A DNA stretch of 18,901 nt, taken from NCBI GenBank assembly GCA_902462325.1, contig CABQBF010000039.1, forward strand, positions 1 to 18,901, written 5' to 3'. The position numbers were made by a program, and so were the translations under genes. A model generated the notes under the pieces. The model ran no database searches. It worked only from the letters and a program-made list of their open reading frames with translations, and was not told the origin of the DNA. This DNA comes from an uncultured Peptococcaceae bacterium (GTDB lineage Bacteria; Bacillota; Peptococcia; Peptococcales; Peptococcaceae). Of this stretch, positions 1 through 7,313 are shown in pieces (the stretch's first letter is position 1; every line of letters begins with the position of its first letter).

Positions 1-1
1 T

Positions 2-1402
2 TCTGAAACGATTATGTTGACACCGGAAGAAGGAGAAGGCGGTCTAAATGCGTATGGTTTTGATGCCGAAGTTTGTGCAATTAAACCGGCTACTGGTTGG
101 AGTGATGCGCCAGATGATGCTATGGAAAGCTCTATTTTGTTGTCTGGCGGTTTAATTCGACGTCCATTATTAATTTTAAAAAATGAACAGGGCATTTATG
201 ATCACATTGCTATTTATAAATCCAAGAAAGATATGGAACCAATTGTTGTTCTGGAAAACGACGTGTATACGACAGATATTGTCGATGAAGCAATTAAAGA
301 TGATCAGAAATATACAGTTGCGCGCAGTATGAGATTGTTAAGTATTCAGGAAGATGGCACGGACTTTGTTTTATTTGTATCTGGCGCTATGGATACAGCG
401 TGCGATTTATTGTTCCATCCTCGTTCGTTGTATAAGGATATTACAGAAAATATTGGTTATCCAGCAGTTTTAAGAGGACTAACTAACAAAGACAAAGATT
501 TAATGCTGCGTGTTAATTTGGAAGGTTGGAGAAAACATGGTAAATGGCAGGCTGATTCCATTAATTATTTGATTGAAAAAGAAGGCTATGAAGTAGTATT
601 TTCACATTTCCATTTTGTTGATACGATGGGACACCTATTCTTCAAACTGATGAATGGAACGGAATATTTATCTAAAGAAGATTTTTCTGATTTATGTATT
701 GAAACATATAAAATTGCTGATGAATATATAGGAGAATTTTTACCATTGCTTGATGATGGATGGACAATTATTTTGGTTTCTGACCATGCGCAGGTCTGCC
801 CAGAACATCATCCACATTTAATTGGCGACATGACAGGGGTAAATGTTCCTGTTATGCGGGCGCTTGGCTATACAACTATGGTAAAAGATGAAAACGGGAA
901 TGACACGCATACCATCGACTGGAGCAAAACCAAAGCTATTGCTTCCCGTGGGAATCACATTTATTTGAATTTGAAAAGCAGATGGGATAAAGGGATCATT
1001 GAACCGGAAGACCAGTATGAGGTAGAAGAACAATTAATGACGGATTTATATGGTTATCGTGATAATGTAACAGGGAAAAGAATCATTGCATTGGCTTTAC
1101 GTAATCGGGATGCCGTATTGTTAGGTATGGGTGGCCCAGAATGTGGAGATATTCTGTTCTGGACTGCGGAAGGTTATAACTATGACCATTGTGATTCGTT
1201 ATCCACCACATTGGGAACCTGTGGTACTTCTGTATCGCCAATTTTTATTGCAGCGGGGCCTGGTATTAAAGAAGGCTTTACGACTACCAGAATTATTCGC
1301 CAGGTAGATGTAGTACCAACTATCGCAGTTTTAACTGGATTAAGAATGCCAACTGAATGTGAAGGGGCGCCGGCATATCAGATTTTATCAGAACAATTTT
1401 AA
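2..1402 (+). CDS. Alkaline phosphatase superfamily (type I phosphodiesterase / nucleotide pyrophosphatase-like) protein, 5' partial
   Basis: The reading frame is open from base 2, before the first ATG at 14, so the true start is probably upstream of the window. Numbering from that ATG, the C-terminal half of the metal-dependent phosphatase/phosphodiesterase fold is recognisable. HFHFVDTMGH carries the Asp-x3-His pair of the second metal site, ILVSDHAQ carries the Asp-His pair, and the protein ends with the typical SVSPIFIAAGPGIKEG and DVVPTIAVLTG segments. Family members hydrolyse phosphomono- or diesters using two divalent metals; the substrate here cannot be read from sequence. Where many relatives have a last metal-binding His before Gly (HG), this protein appears to have Cys403-Gly, so its activity or metal preference may differ. 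A strong terminator follows, so this gene ends its own transcript. The family call is confident; the function is not. Confidence 0.8.
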   Translation, partial: SETIMLTPEEGEGGLNAYGFDAEVCAIKPATGWSDAPDDAMESSILLSGGLIRRPLLILKNEQGIYDHIAIYKSKKDMEPIVVLENDVYTTDIVDEAIKDDQKYTVARSMRLLSIQEDGTDFVLFVSGAMDTACDLLFHPRSLYKDITENIGYPAVLRGLTNKDKDLMLRVNLEGWRKHGKWQADSINYLIEKEGYEVVFSHFHFVDTMGHLFFKLMNGTEYLSKEDFSDLCIETYKIADEYIGEFLPLLDDGWTIILVSDHAQVCPEHHPHLIGDMTGVNVPVMRALGYTTMVKDENGNDTHTIDWSKTKAIASRGNHIYLNLKSRWDKGIIEPEDQYEVEEQLMTDLYGYRDNVTGKRIIALALRNRDAVLLGMGGPECGDILFWTAEGYNYDHCDSLSTTLGTCGTSVSPIFIAAGPGIKEGFTTTRIIRQVDVVPTIAVLTGLRMPTECEGAPAYQILSEQF

Positions 1403-1431
1403 TTGAGTGAGAAGAACGTACTATGCTAATG

Positions 1432-1477
1432 AAAGCGCTGCCTGAAACAATCCCGTTTTATGCAGCGCTTTTGTTTT
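1432..1477 (+). terminator. Rho-independent terminator after the phosphodiesterase gene
   Basis: Perfect 10-bp inverted repeat AAAGCGCTGC (1432-1441) and GCAGCGCTTT (1462-1471). Inside the loop TGAAAC and GTTTTA extend the stem with one G-U pair. The hairpin is followed by TTGTTTT. It separates the phosphodiesterase from the next operon. Confidence 0.85.
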
Positions 1478-1500
1478 GAATAAAAAGGAGTGTTGAAGAA

Positions 1501-1938
1501 ATGAACACATCTAATGACAGAATCGAAGAATTAAAGCAACGCACAAAACGATGCTGTTGTAAATATTGTGGTTCTAAACTTGAAATTCGCCGTATTATTT
1601 ATGGCAAAATTGAAGATGCACGCGTAGAAATTTTCTGTAGCGAGTGTAATAGAATCGAATACGGTGTTGAGCCGGAATTGTATCAGGCGGCAAAATATTT
1701 TGTGGAAGAGATGGATTTTAACGCATATCCCGATTTAGATGAAACAGAGAAAACCAAACAGATGAGTATTGCCAAGGTAAGTGAAATTATGGCCTGGTGC
1801 TGCAAGAATTTAGGTTTTATTGATAAGAACGGTTTTAAGGTGCCATTAGATATGGATAAAACGATTTTAGGTGAAATGCTTATCCTTGACGAAACTGAAT
1901 TGTTCAGAATGATAGCACAAAACGGAACAAATTCGTGA
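1501..1938 (+). CDS. Hypothetical protein with N-terminal zinc ribbon
   Basis: A 145-aa soluble protein of unknown function. Two CxxC pairs, Cys20/Cys23 and Cys46/Cys49, about 22 residues apart, look like a treble-clef or zinc-ribbon metal site; two more Cys (18, 19) stand directly before the first pair. The rest is a probably helical acidic region without a motif I recognise, including another Cys pair near residue 100 (WCCKNLGF). No signal peptide or membrane segment is visible. An AAGGAG ribosome binding site lies 10 nt before the ATG. The next gene, an ABC ATPase, starts 15 nt after the stop, so the two are almost certainly co-transcribed. The zinc ribbon suggests binding of nucleic acid or protein, but nothing more specific can be supported. 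Confidence 0.75.
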   Translation: MNTSNDRIEELKQRTKRCCCKYCGSKLEIRRIIYGKIEDARVEIFCSECNRIEYGVEPELYQAAKYFVEEMDFNAYPDLDETEKTKQMSIAKVSEIMAWCCKNLGFIDKNGFKVPLDMDKTILGEMLILDETELFRMIAQNGTNS

Positions 1939-1953
1939 AGGAGGGCAAACAGG

Positions 1954-2754
1954 ATGGCAATTATAGAAACGAAGGGACTTGGCTGTAAGATAGGGTATCG
2001 TTACTTATTAAAAGATATTAATTGGCAGGTAAAAAAGGGAGATCATTGGGTTGTTTTTGGCATGAACGGCTGCGGAAAAACCACATTACTCAGCATTATT
2101 GCTGGTTTTAGAGCGCATACACATGGCGATTTGCAAGTGTTTGGAGAACCGTATACAAAAGAAAATATTTTGGAGTTTCGCAAAAAAATTGGTTTTATCA
2201 GCAGTTCTTTTTTTGACAAGGCGTTATCCTGTGAAGCTGCACTGGATATTGTATTGTCTGGTAAATTTGGTACTTTAGGCGTTGGCTATGAAATCAGTAA
2301 TCAAGATGTGATATATGCAAAAGCATTATTAAAGGAGTTACGACTAGGCGATAAAATAAATCGCCCTTTTGATTTAATGAGCAAAGGCGAACGGCAGAAT
2401 GTGCTGATTGCCCGTGCCTTGATGGGAAAACCGGAAATTTTGGTTCTGGATGAACCGGGGACAGGGTTAGATGTTTTTGCGCGGGAATATATGCTGAGTA
2501 CCGTGCAGGATTTAGCGGAAAATACGAGTATGACCATTATTTATGTAACACACTATACAGAAGAAATTTTGCCCTGTTTTGAAAATTGTATGCTGATGCG
2601 GGCAGGACGTATATATGCGCAGGGAAAAACGGAAGATTTATTTACGGATCAGAAAATTAGTGCGCTGTTAGAGTATCCGGTTCATGTTGCTCAATTAGGA
2701 GAGCGGATGCAGGTGAGGTTAAATGTGGATTCCTGTATTAGAATGATGTTGTAA
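1954..2754 (+). CDS. ABC-type ATP-binding protein, YlmA/ModF-like, without a permease
   Basis: A complete 266-aa nucleotide-binding domain. The Walker A motif is GMNGCGKT at 36-43, the ABC signature is LMSKGERQ at 141-148 (SKGER in place of the canonical SGGQ), Walker B is ILVLDEP at 162-168 with the catalytic Glu167, the D-loop is GTGLD and the H-loop His lies in YVTHYTEE. The segment SSSFFDKALSCEAALDIVLS and the closely spaced signature resemble the YlmA/ModF group, cytosolic ATPases often encoded away from permeases; this is from memory of the family. No permease or binding protein lies in the visible operon, so a transport role cannot be assumed. AAGGAGGG sits 8 nt before the ATG. It lies between the zinc-ribbon gene and the 310-aa unknown gene with gaps of 15 and 11 nt, suggesting a three-gene functional unit. 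Confidence 0.88.
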   Translation: MAIIETKGLGCKIGYRYLLKDINWQVKKGDHWVVFGMNGCGKTTLLSIIAGFRAHTHGDLQVFGEPYTKENILEFRKKIGFISSSFFDKALSCEAALDIVLSGKFGTLGVGYEISNQDVIYAKALLKELRLGDKINRPFDLMSKGERQNVLIARALMGKPEILVLDEPGTGLDVFAREYMLSTVQDLAENTSMTIIYVTHYTEEILPCFENCMLMRAGRIYAQGKTEDLFTDQKISALLEYPVHVAQLGERMQVRLNVDSCIRMML

Positions 2755-2765
2755 GAGGTGACGAT

Positions 2766-3698
2766 ATGACGGTCAGTGAGGAAAGAGATGTGCAGTGTGG
2801 ATTAGATTTTGCACGTTTGGTAGATTTAGGCTGTTTCGATGAGGAATTTGTACTTTATGGATGCGCTTTTTTTGAAGCAGGAAACAGTAAATATTTGATT
2901 AGCGGTGACAAAGAGAAAATTTATCAGTTGCATGAACATGGCTATTTGCATGGTAGAAATTTTACACCAATTATTCGGAAGATTCAGCGGCGTATGGTTG
3001 GCTCGGGGCAAAGAGATGATATTCGGCAACAATTAAAGGTAGAGTTAGCAAAAGATTTGCAAAGGCGGTATTGCCCTATTTTTTTTCAAGAGTTAGATAA
3101 ATTGACAAAAGTGCCGGCGAATAATCAGGCGTATTTATTATTGCAACAGGAGCAAGAGCGGTTAGATGGGAGATTTCAGGCTGATGATACGCTGCTTTTT
3201 GAAGGACTGTGTAAATTGTCAATCGAAAGTAAAGTATTAACAGAAAAAAGTTATGATATTTTGGCAAGTTGGATGAAATATGTGCGAAAACAGATGGAAG
3301 ATGATATTATCATAAAAGACAAATTTGAAAGAAGCTTTTCTGGTTTTGCTTATGAAAAAGAGAACGGGCAGATTGGGTATTTTTTTGATGCGCAAAAAGT
3401 CAATGTGCTTGAGCGTAAAGCTAAGTATGAAACAGCCTGTGTATTTACCACACCAATTTTTACAAAGCGTTATTGGTTTCACACGTTAAATCAGCTACCA
3501 AAGACAAGAAAAAGTTTTGAAAATTTATTAAAAGATAAAATCAATGCCAATTATATCGCAAAAGTAAAAGCGATAAAAGGGATGCCTTCTGCAATTCCAA
3601 AGGAACTGTATTGGGATGCCGAACAGCGTATTCAAGAAAATTGTTCTGAAGAGGCTTGGCAAGTATTTCGTATGTATGGTTATCGGTGGAATCTATAA
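2766..3698 (+). CDS. Uncharacterised 310-aa protein downstream of the ABC ATPase
   Basis: I do not recognise this protein. It is 310 aa, soluble, rich in Lys, Glu and aromatic residues, with no signal peptide or membrane segment and no zinc motif. A long, probably helical central part (about 75-190) includes RRMVGSGQRDDIRQQLKVEL and LLLQQEQERLDGRF. The C-terminal third is more beta-like (GYFFDAQKVNVLERKAKYE, ACVFTTPIFTKRYWFHTL) and ends in a helical basic tail. AGAGGTG precedes the ATG by 5 nt. It begins 11 nt after the ATPase stop and is followed by a strong terminator, so it is the last gene of the operon. Position suggests it works with the ATPase and the zinc-ribbon protein. The DNA is A+T-rich like the rest of 1-3700. 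Confidence 0.75.
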   Translation: MTVSEERDVQCGLDFARLVDLGCFDEEFVLYGCAFFEAGNSKYLISGDKEKIYQLHEHGYLHGRNFTPIIRKIQRRMVGSGQRDDIRQQLKVELAKDLQRRYCPIFFQELDKLTKVPANNQAYLLLQQEQERLDGRFQADDTLLFEGLCKLSIESKVLTEKSYDILASWMKYVRKQMEDDIIIKDKFERSFSGFAYEKENGQIGYFFDAQKVNVLERKAKYETACVFTTPIFTKRYWFHTLNQLPKTRKSFENLLKDKINANYIAKVKAIKGMPSAIPKELYWDAEQRIQENCSEEAWQVFRMYGYRWNL

Positions 3699-3707
3699 TT
3701 TTATGCA

Positions 3708-3755
3708 AACACCTTGAAACAGGCATAGTAAAAACCTGCTTCAAGGTGTTTTTAT
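3708..3755. terminator. Bidirectional rho-independent terminator
   Basis: Inverted repeat AACACCTTGAAACAGG (3708-3723) and CCTGCTTCAAGGTGTT (3735-3750) pairs over 16 positions with one mismatch (a G-U pair when read on the minus strand), followed by TTTTT on the plus strand. It lies between convergent genes ending at 3698 (+) and 3752 (-); the plus-strand T-run overlaps the minus-strand stop codon. Confidence 0.85.
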
Positions 3756-4258
3756 ACTATCTTCTCCATCACTTTCCGCACTGGTTGGTACAATACCAGC
3801 ATGACCATAAAGTTGCCTGCGCAGTGCAGCAAATCGTAGGGGATGCCGGCAATCCACCAGGAAAATCCGGCCAGCAAGCCGTTGAGGAGGCCACCGTTTA
3901 GAATACCGGTAACGCAGTAGGGCAGGGCGCACAGCGCACCAAAGAATAAGCCGAACAGGGCGGAGAATATGCTCCAAAAAAATACCGATTGCTGTGCGCG
4001 GAACCATTGCGTCAGCAACACCAGCAGAGTCCATACATACAGATAAGCGATCCACCAAATATGAACACCGTATAAAACGCCCTCCAGCAGTACAAAGCCG
4101 TAAACGGCGTACAAAGTGCGATAGCCCATGCGCAAGGTGAACAGGATGAGCCAGAAGCTGACCAGCTCAATATTGGGCAGAGAGGCTAACGCCAGCTTGC
4201 TCACTTCCAGAATGGCCACCATCAGCCCCAAACGGGCCAAATCCTTAGCGCTCAGCAT
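3752..4258 (-). CDS. ECF transporter S component, probably cobalamin-specific (CbrT-like)
   Basis: A 168-aa, very hydrophobic protein with about six predicted membrane helices. Its size and the Trp/Tyr-rich loops (HIWWIAYLYVW, LAGFSWWIAGIPYDLLHC) fit a small S component that binds a vitamin and docks onto the shared EcfAAT module. The frame is open upstream, but the ATG at 4258 is the best start: it overlaps the stop of the DUF4430 gene (ATG inside its last codons), indicating translational coupling; a start at 4303 would overlap much more. Known families: S components next to DUF4430 (transcobalamin C-domain-like) proteins are commonly predicted cobalamin transporters. Substrate assignment is therefore from context. 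No EcfA or EcfT gene is in the window, as expected for group II ECF systems with a shared energising module encoded elsewhere. Confidence 0.75.
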   Translation of the reverse strand: MLSAKDLARLGLMVAILEVSKLALASLPNIELVSFWLILFTLRMGYRTLYAVYGFVLLEGVLYGVHIWWIAYLYVWTLLVLLTQWFRAQQSVFFWSIFSALFGLFFGALCALPYCVTGILNGGLLNGLLAGFSWWIAGIPYDLLHCAGNFMVMLVLYQPVRKVMEKIV

Positions 4259-4670
4259 CGGCTTCGGTGGTATATTGCAGACGAAAATGATCGCCGTCGG
4301 CAACGGGCTGATTGTCTACCCCATAGTTGGCTAGTTCGTCGTTAATATAGATGCTCCACCAGGCTTGATCTTGCTCCCAATCGGCAGTGACGCCGTTGAC
4401 AGTTTCAATCATGAGGCCATAGGGGCCTTCTGTGCCGCTGAAGGTGAAACCATCGGTTTCTTCTAAGACCTGCCGTAAGTAGGACGCATCGGTATGGGTT
4501 TGATAGTCGATGAGTTGCTGCTTGTCGTCTACAACTTGAATTTGGATTGTTTTCGCTCCTTCTGCTGGCTGGGGCGAAAACATGCCATATAGCAGTGTAA
4601 AAGCGAACACGGCCACGAGCAATAGAGCCGCGCATAAAAAGATGGTTTTATTTTGTTTTTTCTGTGTCAT
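4245..4670 (-). CDS. DUF4430 (transcobalamin-like C-terminal domain) membrane-anchored protein
   Basis: 141 aa. Residues 9-30 (IFLCAALLLVAVFAFTLLYG) form an uncleaved signal anchor or signal peptide; no lipobox Cys is present. The exported part is one DUF4430 domain: SYLRQVLEETDGFTFSGTEG, then GLMIETVNGVTADW, the hallmark WWSIYINDELANYG and a closing DGDHFRLQYT strand. This fold resembles the beta domain of intrinsic factor and transcobalamin that caps cobalamin, and such proteins often accompany ECF S components, as here with a 14-nt overlap. I infer that it captures cobalamin or a similar ligand outside the membrane for the S component. AAAGGA lies 8 nt before the ATG, and a sigma-A-like promoter lies about 50 bp upstream. 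I see no cobalamin riboswitch in the leader. Confidence 0.8.
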   Translation of the reverse strand: MTQKKQNKTIFLCAALLLVAVFAFTLLYGMFSPQPAEGAKTIQIQVVDDKQQLIDYQTHTDASYLRQVLEETDGFTFSGTEGPYGLMIETVNGVTADWEQDQAWWSIYINDELANYGVDNQPVADGDHFRLQYTTEADAER

Positions 4671-4718
4671 AACGCAGTTCCTTTCGTCGATTTATGATAT
4701 GGTTGTGAGATGGTTTCT

Positions 4719-4747
4719 ATTATAGATAATTTTCTCGTCCAACGCAA
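4719..4747 (-). promoter_or_regulatory. Candidate promoter of the DUF4430-ECF operon
   Basis: On the minus strand, TTGCGT (4742-4747) and a perfect TATAAT (4719-4724) are separated by 17 bp, about 50 bp upstream of the ATG at 4670. Confidence 0.55.
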
Positions 4748-4829
4748 ATTAAATTATTTCCTGGGGAATATTGGCGGAATATGAAAAATGATTTGGAAAC
4801 ACAGTGAGGAAGCGAAGCTATTGACAGCC

Positions 4830-4861
4830 AAGGTCAAAAAACAAAGAAAAAATTTGACCTT
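4830..4861. repeat. Inverted pair of CtsR-like half-sites
   Basis: AAGGTCAAA (4830-4838) and TTTGACCTT (4853-4861) form a perfect 9-bp inverted repeat with a 14-nt A-rich spacer. Each arm contains the CtsR heptamer GGTCAAA, but in inverted rather than the tandem arrangement known for CtsR. A third copy of TTTGACCTT is at 5032-5040. The surrounding 4780-5030 is otherwise very A+T-rich and holds no gene. Confidence 0.5.
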
Positions 4862-4972
4862 TTTTGAAAAATGAAATATAAAGTAAAAATAATTTCAAAG
4901 AAAAATGGCTTAAAAATGAGGTTTTCTTTGATTTTATTAAAAATTTTGATTTTTATGGATTATTTTTAAATA

Positions 4973-4996
4973 AAGTTAATTATATTTAATTAACTT
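4973..4996. repeat. AT-only palindrome upstream of ctsR
   Basis: AAGTTAATTA (4973-4982) and TAATTAACTT (4987-4996) pair perfectly over 10 bp around a TATT loop, followed by ATTTTTTCTC. It could be a weak hairpin terminator insulating ctsR, or a protein-binding palindrome. Confidence 0.45.
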
Positions 4997-5063
4997 ATTT
5001 TTTCTCATTTTATCTTTATTTTTTAACCTACTTTGACCTTTGCATAAAACAGGGTGTGCTGGA

Positions 5064-5094
5064 TATAATATAACCAAGGTCAGGGAAAGTCAAA
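5064..5094 (+). promoter_or_regulatory. ctsR promoter -10 with CtsR operator
   Basis: A perfect TATAAT (5064-5069) is followed 8 bp later by GGTCAGG, GAA, AGTCAAA (5078-5094). This fits the CtsR box, a direct repeat of the heptamer (A/G)GTCAAA with the spacer NAN: the second heptamer is perfect and the first matches 5 of 7. A bound repressor would cover the transcription start, giving the autoregulation known from Bacillus. The -35 is poor: TTTGCA at 5039-5044 gives a 19-bp spacer. Confidence 0.75.
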
Positions 5095-5133
5095 AAACCG
5101 ACCAGAGATTGTAAGCAGTTGAGGTGAGGACAT

Positions 5134-5607
5134 ATGAGCAGTTTGTCCAAACAAATAGAAGAATATATCAAAGCGCTGCTGGAACAGGAAAGCGCTGGCG
5201 TCGTAGAAATTCAGCGCAACTTCCTGTCAGAATATTTTCATTGTGTGCCATCGCAGATTAACTATGTGCTCAGTACCCGGTTTACGCCGGTGCAGGGCTA
5301 TATGGTGGAAACCAGGCGGGGCGGCGGCGGATTTGTCCGCATTGTCAGCTTGCAGTTGGAAGACGATGACGATATTCAGGACGCCTTAACAGAGGCGGTA
5401 GGCGATATGTTGACCCAGAGCGACAGCGAGGGGTTGACGGAGTATCTCTATCAGCAGGGCGTTATCAGCCAGCGGGAAATGCTCTTGTTTAACAGTATGC
5501 TGAAGGATCGCGTTTTAACTGGTCTGGAAAAAGGACAGCGCGATACAGTGCGGGCTTCGATGATGCAGCACTTGCTAGCCATGTTGAACATGATGCGCCA
5601 TACTTAG
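5134..5607 (+). CDS. ctsR: Transcriptional repressor CtsR
   Basis: 157 aa, normal length for the class III heat-shock repressor. The N-terminal winged helix-turn-helix is clear: VVEIQRNFLSEYFHCVPSQINYVLSTRFTP (helix-turn-helix, about 23-52) and the glycine-rich wing RRGGGGFVRI (about 61-70), which inserts into DNA and acts as the thermosensor in Bacillus. The C-terminal half is the helical domain that dimerises and is read by McsB. GAGGTGAGG lies 3-11 nt before the ATG. A CtsR operator lies directly upstream at the promoter, so the gene is autoregulated. It is first in ctsR-mcsA-mcsB-clpC, the order found in Bacillus, and should repress this operon and other clp genes until heat or protein damage inactivates it. 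Confidence 0.97.
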   Translation: MSSLSKQIEEYIKALLEQESAGVVEIQRNFLSEYFHCVPSQINYVLSTRFTPVQGYMVETRRGGGGFVRIVSLQLEDDDDIQDALTEAVGDMLTQSDSEGLTEYLYQQGVISQREMLLFNSMLKDRVLTGLEKGQRDTVRASMMQHLLAMLNMMRHT

Positions 5608-5738
5608 CGACGCTGCGTTAGCAGCCAATTCCACTCATTTGCCGGCAATCCTGCCGAGCAGGCTGCCAGTATTATATCGAGCCTGGTGGCCAGAAAACTT
5701 GCAAACCGACGCAATCAATTTTATGATGGGGTGATAGT

Positions 5739-6278
5739 ATGTATTGCGAATTATGTAAAAAAAATCCTGCCACTATCCATTACACAAAAATTGTGAATGG
5801 ACATAAAGAAGAACGGCACGTGTGTGAACAGTGTGCTAATAATTTGAAAGAACCGTTTGGTTCGTTTCCAACCTTGGGTTTGATGCCTGATTTCAACATG
5901 GCTGATTTTATCGGCGGTTTCTTTAATCAGGATAACCAGTCTCAGCCCTTTGTACAGAAAAATATGTCGGCCCATGACGCCTGCCCTGTATGCGGCATGA
6001 CAGCCGGAGAATTCCGCCGGTTAGGTCGGGTAGGCTGCAGCAACTGCTACGACTATTTTTCCGATTATATGCCAGGCTTAATTCAGAGAATTCATGGCAA
6101 TAGCTGCCATACCGGTAAGGTGCCAGTGCGTGGCGAAGCCAAGCTGGCGGAAAAACAGAGAGCCGTTTTATTACGGCAGGAATTACAAACTGCCATTCAG
6201 GAAGAAAATTTTGAACGGGCTGCACAGCTTCGCGACGAAATTAAAAAATTAGAACAGGCGGGTGGTCAGAATGCTTAA
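5739..6278 (+). CDS. mcsA: McsA, zinc-finger activator of the McsB arginine kinase
   Basis: 179 aa. Four CxxC pairs (Cys3/6, Cys29/32, Cys82/85, Cys100/103) form the two zinc fingers of McsA, and the UVR domain occupies about 143-173 (LLRQELQTAIQEENFERAAQLRDEIKKLE), the element shared with UvrB and ClpC. McsA binds and activates McsB and helps inactivate CtsR. The gene follows ctsR after a 131-bp gap containing only short hairpins, such as GCTGC, GTTA, GCAGC at 5612-5625. GGGGTG precedes the ATG by 6 nt. The 3' end overlaps the mcsB start by 8 nt, implying translational coupling and roughly equal production of the two partners. Confidence 0.95.
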   Translation: MYCELCKKNPATIHYTKIVNGHKEERHVCEQCANNLKEPFGSFPTLGLMPDFNMADFIGGFFNQDNQSQPFVQKNMSAHDACPVCGMTAGEFRRLGRVGCSNCYDYFSDYMPGLIQRIHGNSCHTGKVPVRGEAKLAEKQRAVLLRQELQTAIQEENFERAAQLRDEIKKLEQAGGQNA

Positions 6279-7308
6279 GGATCTCATCAAAAGTAACAAT
6301 AGCCCTTGGACCATTGGGGCCGGTGATGATAAAGACGTGGTGCTTTGCACCCGTATCCGGCTGGCCCGTAACTTCTCTAAATATCCGTTCCCACTAAAGC
6401 AGACCGAGCAAAGCGGGCAGGCTGTGCTGGCCGATATGTCCGCCTTCTGCAAAGACCACAGCAACTTAAAGTTCTACGATTTGCAGGATTTGGCGCCGCT
6501 GGATAAGCAGGCGCTGGTAGAAAAGCATTTAATCAGTCCGGAACACAGCAAAGACGATCATCAGCATCGGGGGCTGATTGTGAATGAGGATGGCAGCACC
6601 AGTATTATGATTAATGAAGAGGACCATCTGCGCATCCAGTGCTTTGCGCCCGGATTAAATTTACAGGAGTTATGGCAGAAGGCCACTTTGCTGGATGACC
6701 AGATTGAAAGCTATTTTGATTATGCCTTTGATGAAAAATTGGGTTATCTGACCTGTTGCCCCACCAATTTAGGCAACGGTATGCGGGCTTCGGTGATGAT
6801 GCATCTGCCAGGGCTGGCGTTAACCAAGCGGCTATCCATTCTGGATCAGTTGGGCAACTTCGGTATGACTGTCCGTGGTATCTTTGGCGAGGGCAGTCAG
6901 TCCCTGGGCGATTTGTATCAGATATCCAACCAGAGCACCATCGGTCAGAGTGAACAGGATATTTTAACAAATCTGAAATCGGTGGCCCAGCAGATTATTA
7001 AAGAAGAACGCAATGCCCGCAATTTCCTGAAGGAACACAACAGCCTGCAATTGGCGGACCGTGTGTGGAGAGCCTATGGTACCTTGGCCAACGCCCGTTA
7101 TATGAGCTCGCGGGAAGCGCTGGAACTGATTTCTCTGGTGCGGCTGGGTTACAGCTTAGGCTATTTCAATCAGTTGACCTTGGCTCAGATTGACCAGATG
7201 TATCTCAACGCCCAGCCTGGCTATCTGCAAGTGCTGCACGGCGGCGCTATGGATGATGGGGAGAGGGATGTGTTTCGGGCGGAGAAAATCCGTTCCATTC
7301 TGGCATAA
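6271..7308 (+). CDS. mcsB: Protein-arginine kinase McsB
   Basis: 345 aa from the ATG at 6271; a GTG three codons earlier is also open, but the ATG is better placed behind GGCGGGTGG and overlaps the mcsA stop. It is an ATP:guanido phosphotransferase fold that phosphorylates arginines on CtsR and on misfolded proteins, marking them for ClpCP. Visible are the nucleotide-binding start CTRIRLARN (26-34), the catalytic NEEDH (115-119) with its Glu, and the active-site Cys163 in CCPTNLGNG. The family signature there is usually CPTN(V/L)GTG, so Asn169 replaces the common Thr. GERDVFRAEK carries RDxxRA (332-337), the allosteric phosphoarginine-binding motif, so feedback activation is probably intact. 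The gene is followed by nested palindromes rather than directly by clpC. Confidence 0.95.
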   Translation: MLKDLIKSNNSPWTIGAGDDKDVVLCTRIRLARNFSKYPFPLKQTEQSGQAVLADMSAFCKDHSNLKFYDLQDLAPLDKQALVEKHLISPEHSKDDHQHRGLIVNEDGSTSIMINEEDHLRIQCFAPGLNLQELWQKATLLDDQIESYFDYAFDEKLGYLTCCPTNLGNGMRASVMMHLPGLALTKRLSILDQLGNFGMTVRGIFGEGSQSLGDLYQISNQSTIGQSEQDILTNLKSVAQQIIKEERNARNFLKEHNSLQLADRVWRAYGTLANARYMSSREALELISLVRLGYSLGYFNQLTLAQIDQMYLNAQPGYLQVLHGGAMDDGERDVFRAEKIRSILA

Positions 7309-7313
7309 GGCTT

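Noticed and set aside
4671..5133. Cobalamin riboswitch in front of the DUF4430-ECF genes
   Set aside because: No B12-box core is visible on the minus strand, and the promoter found leaves a leader of only about 45 nt, too short for this riboswitch.
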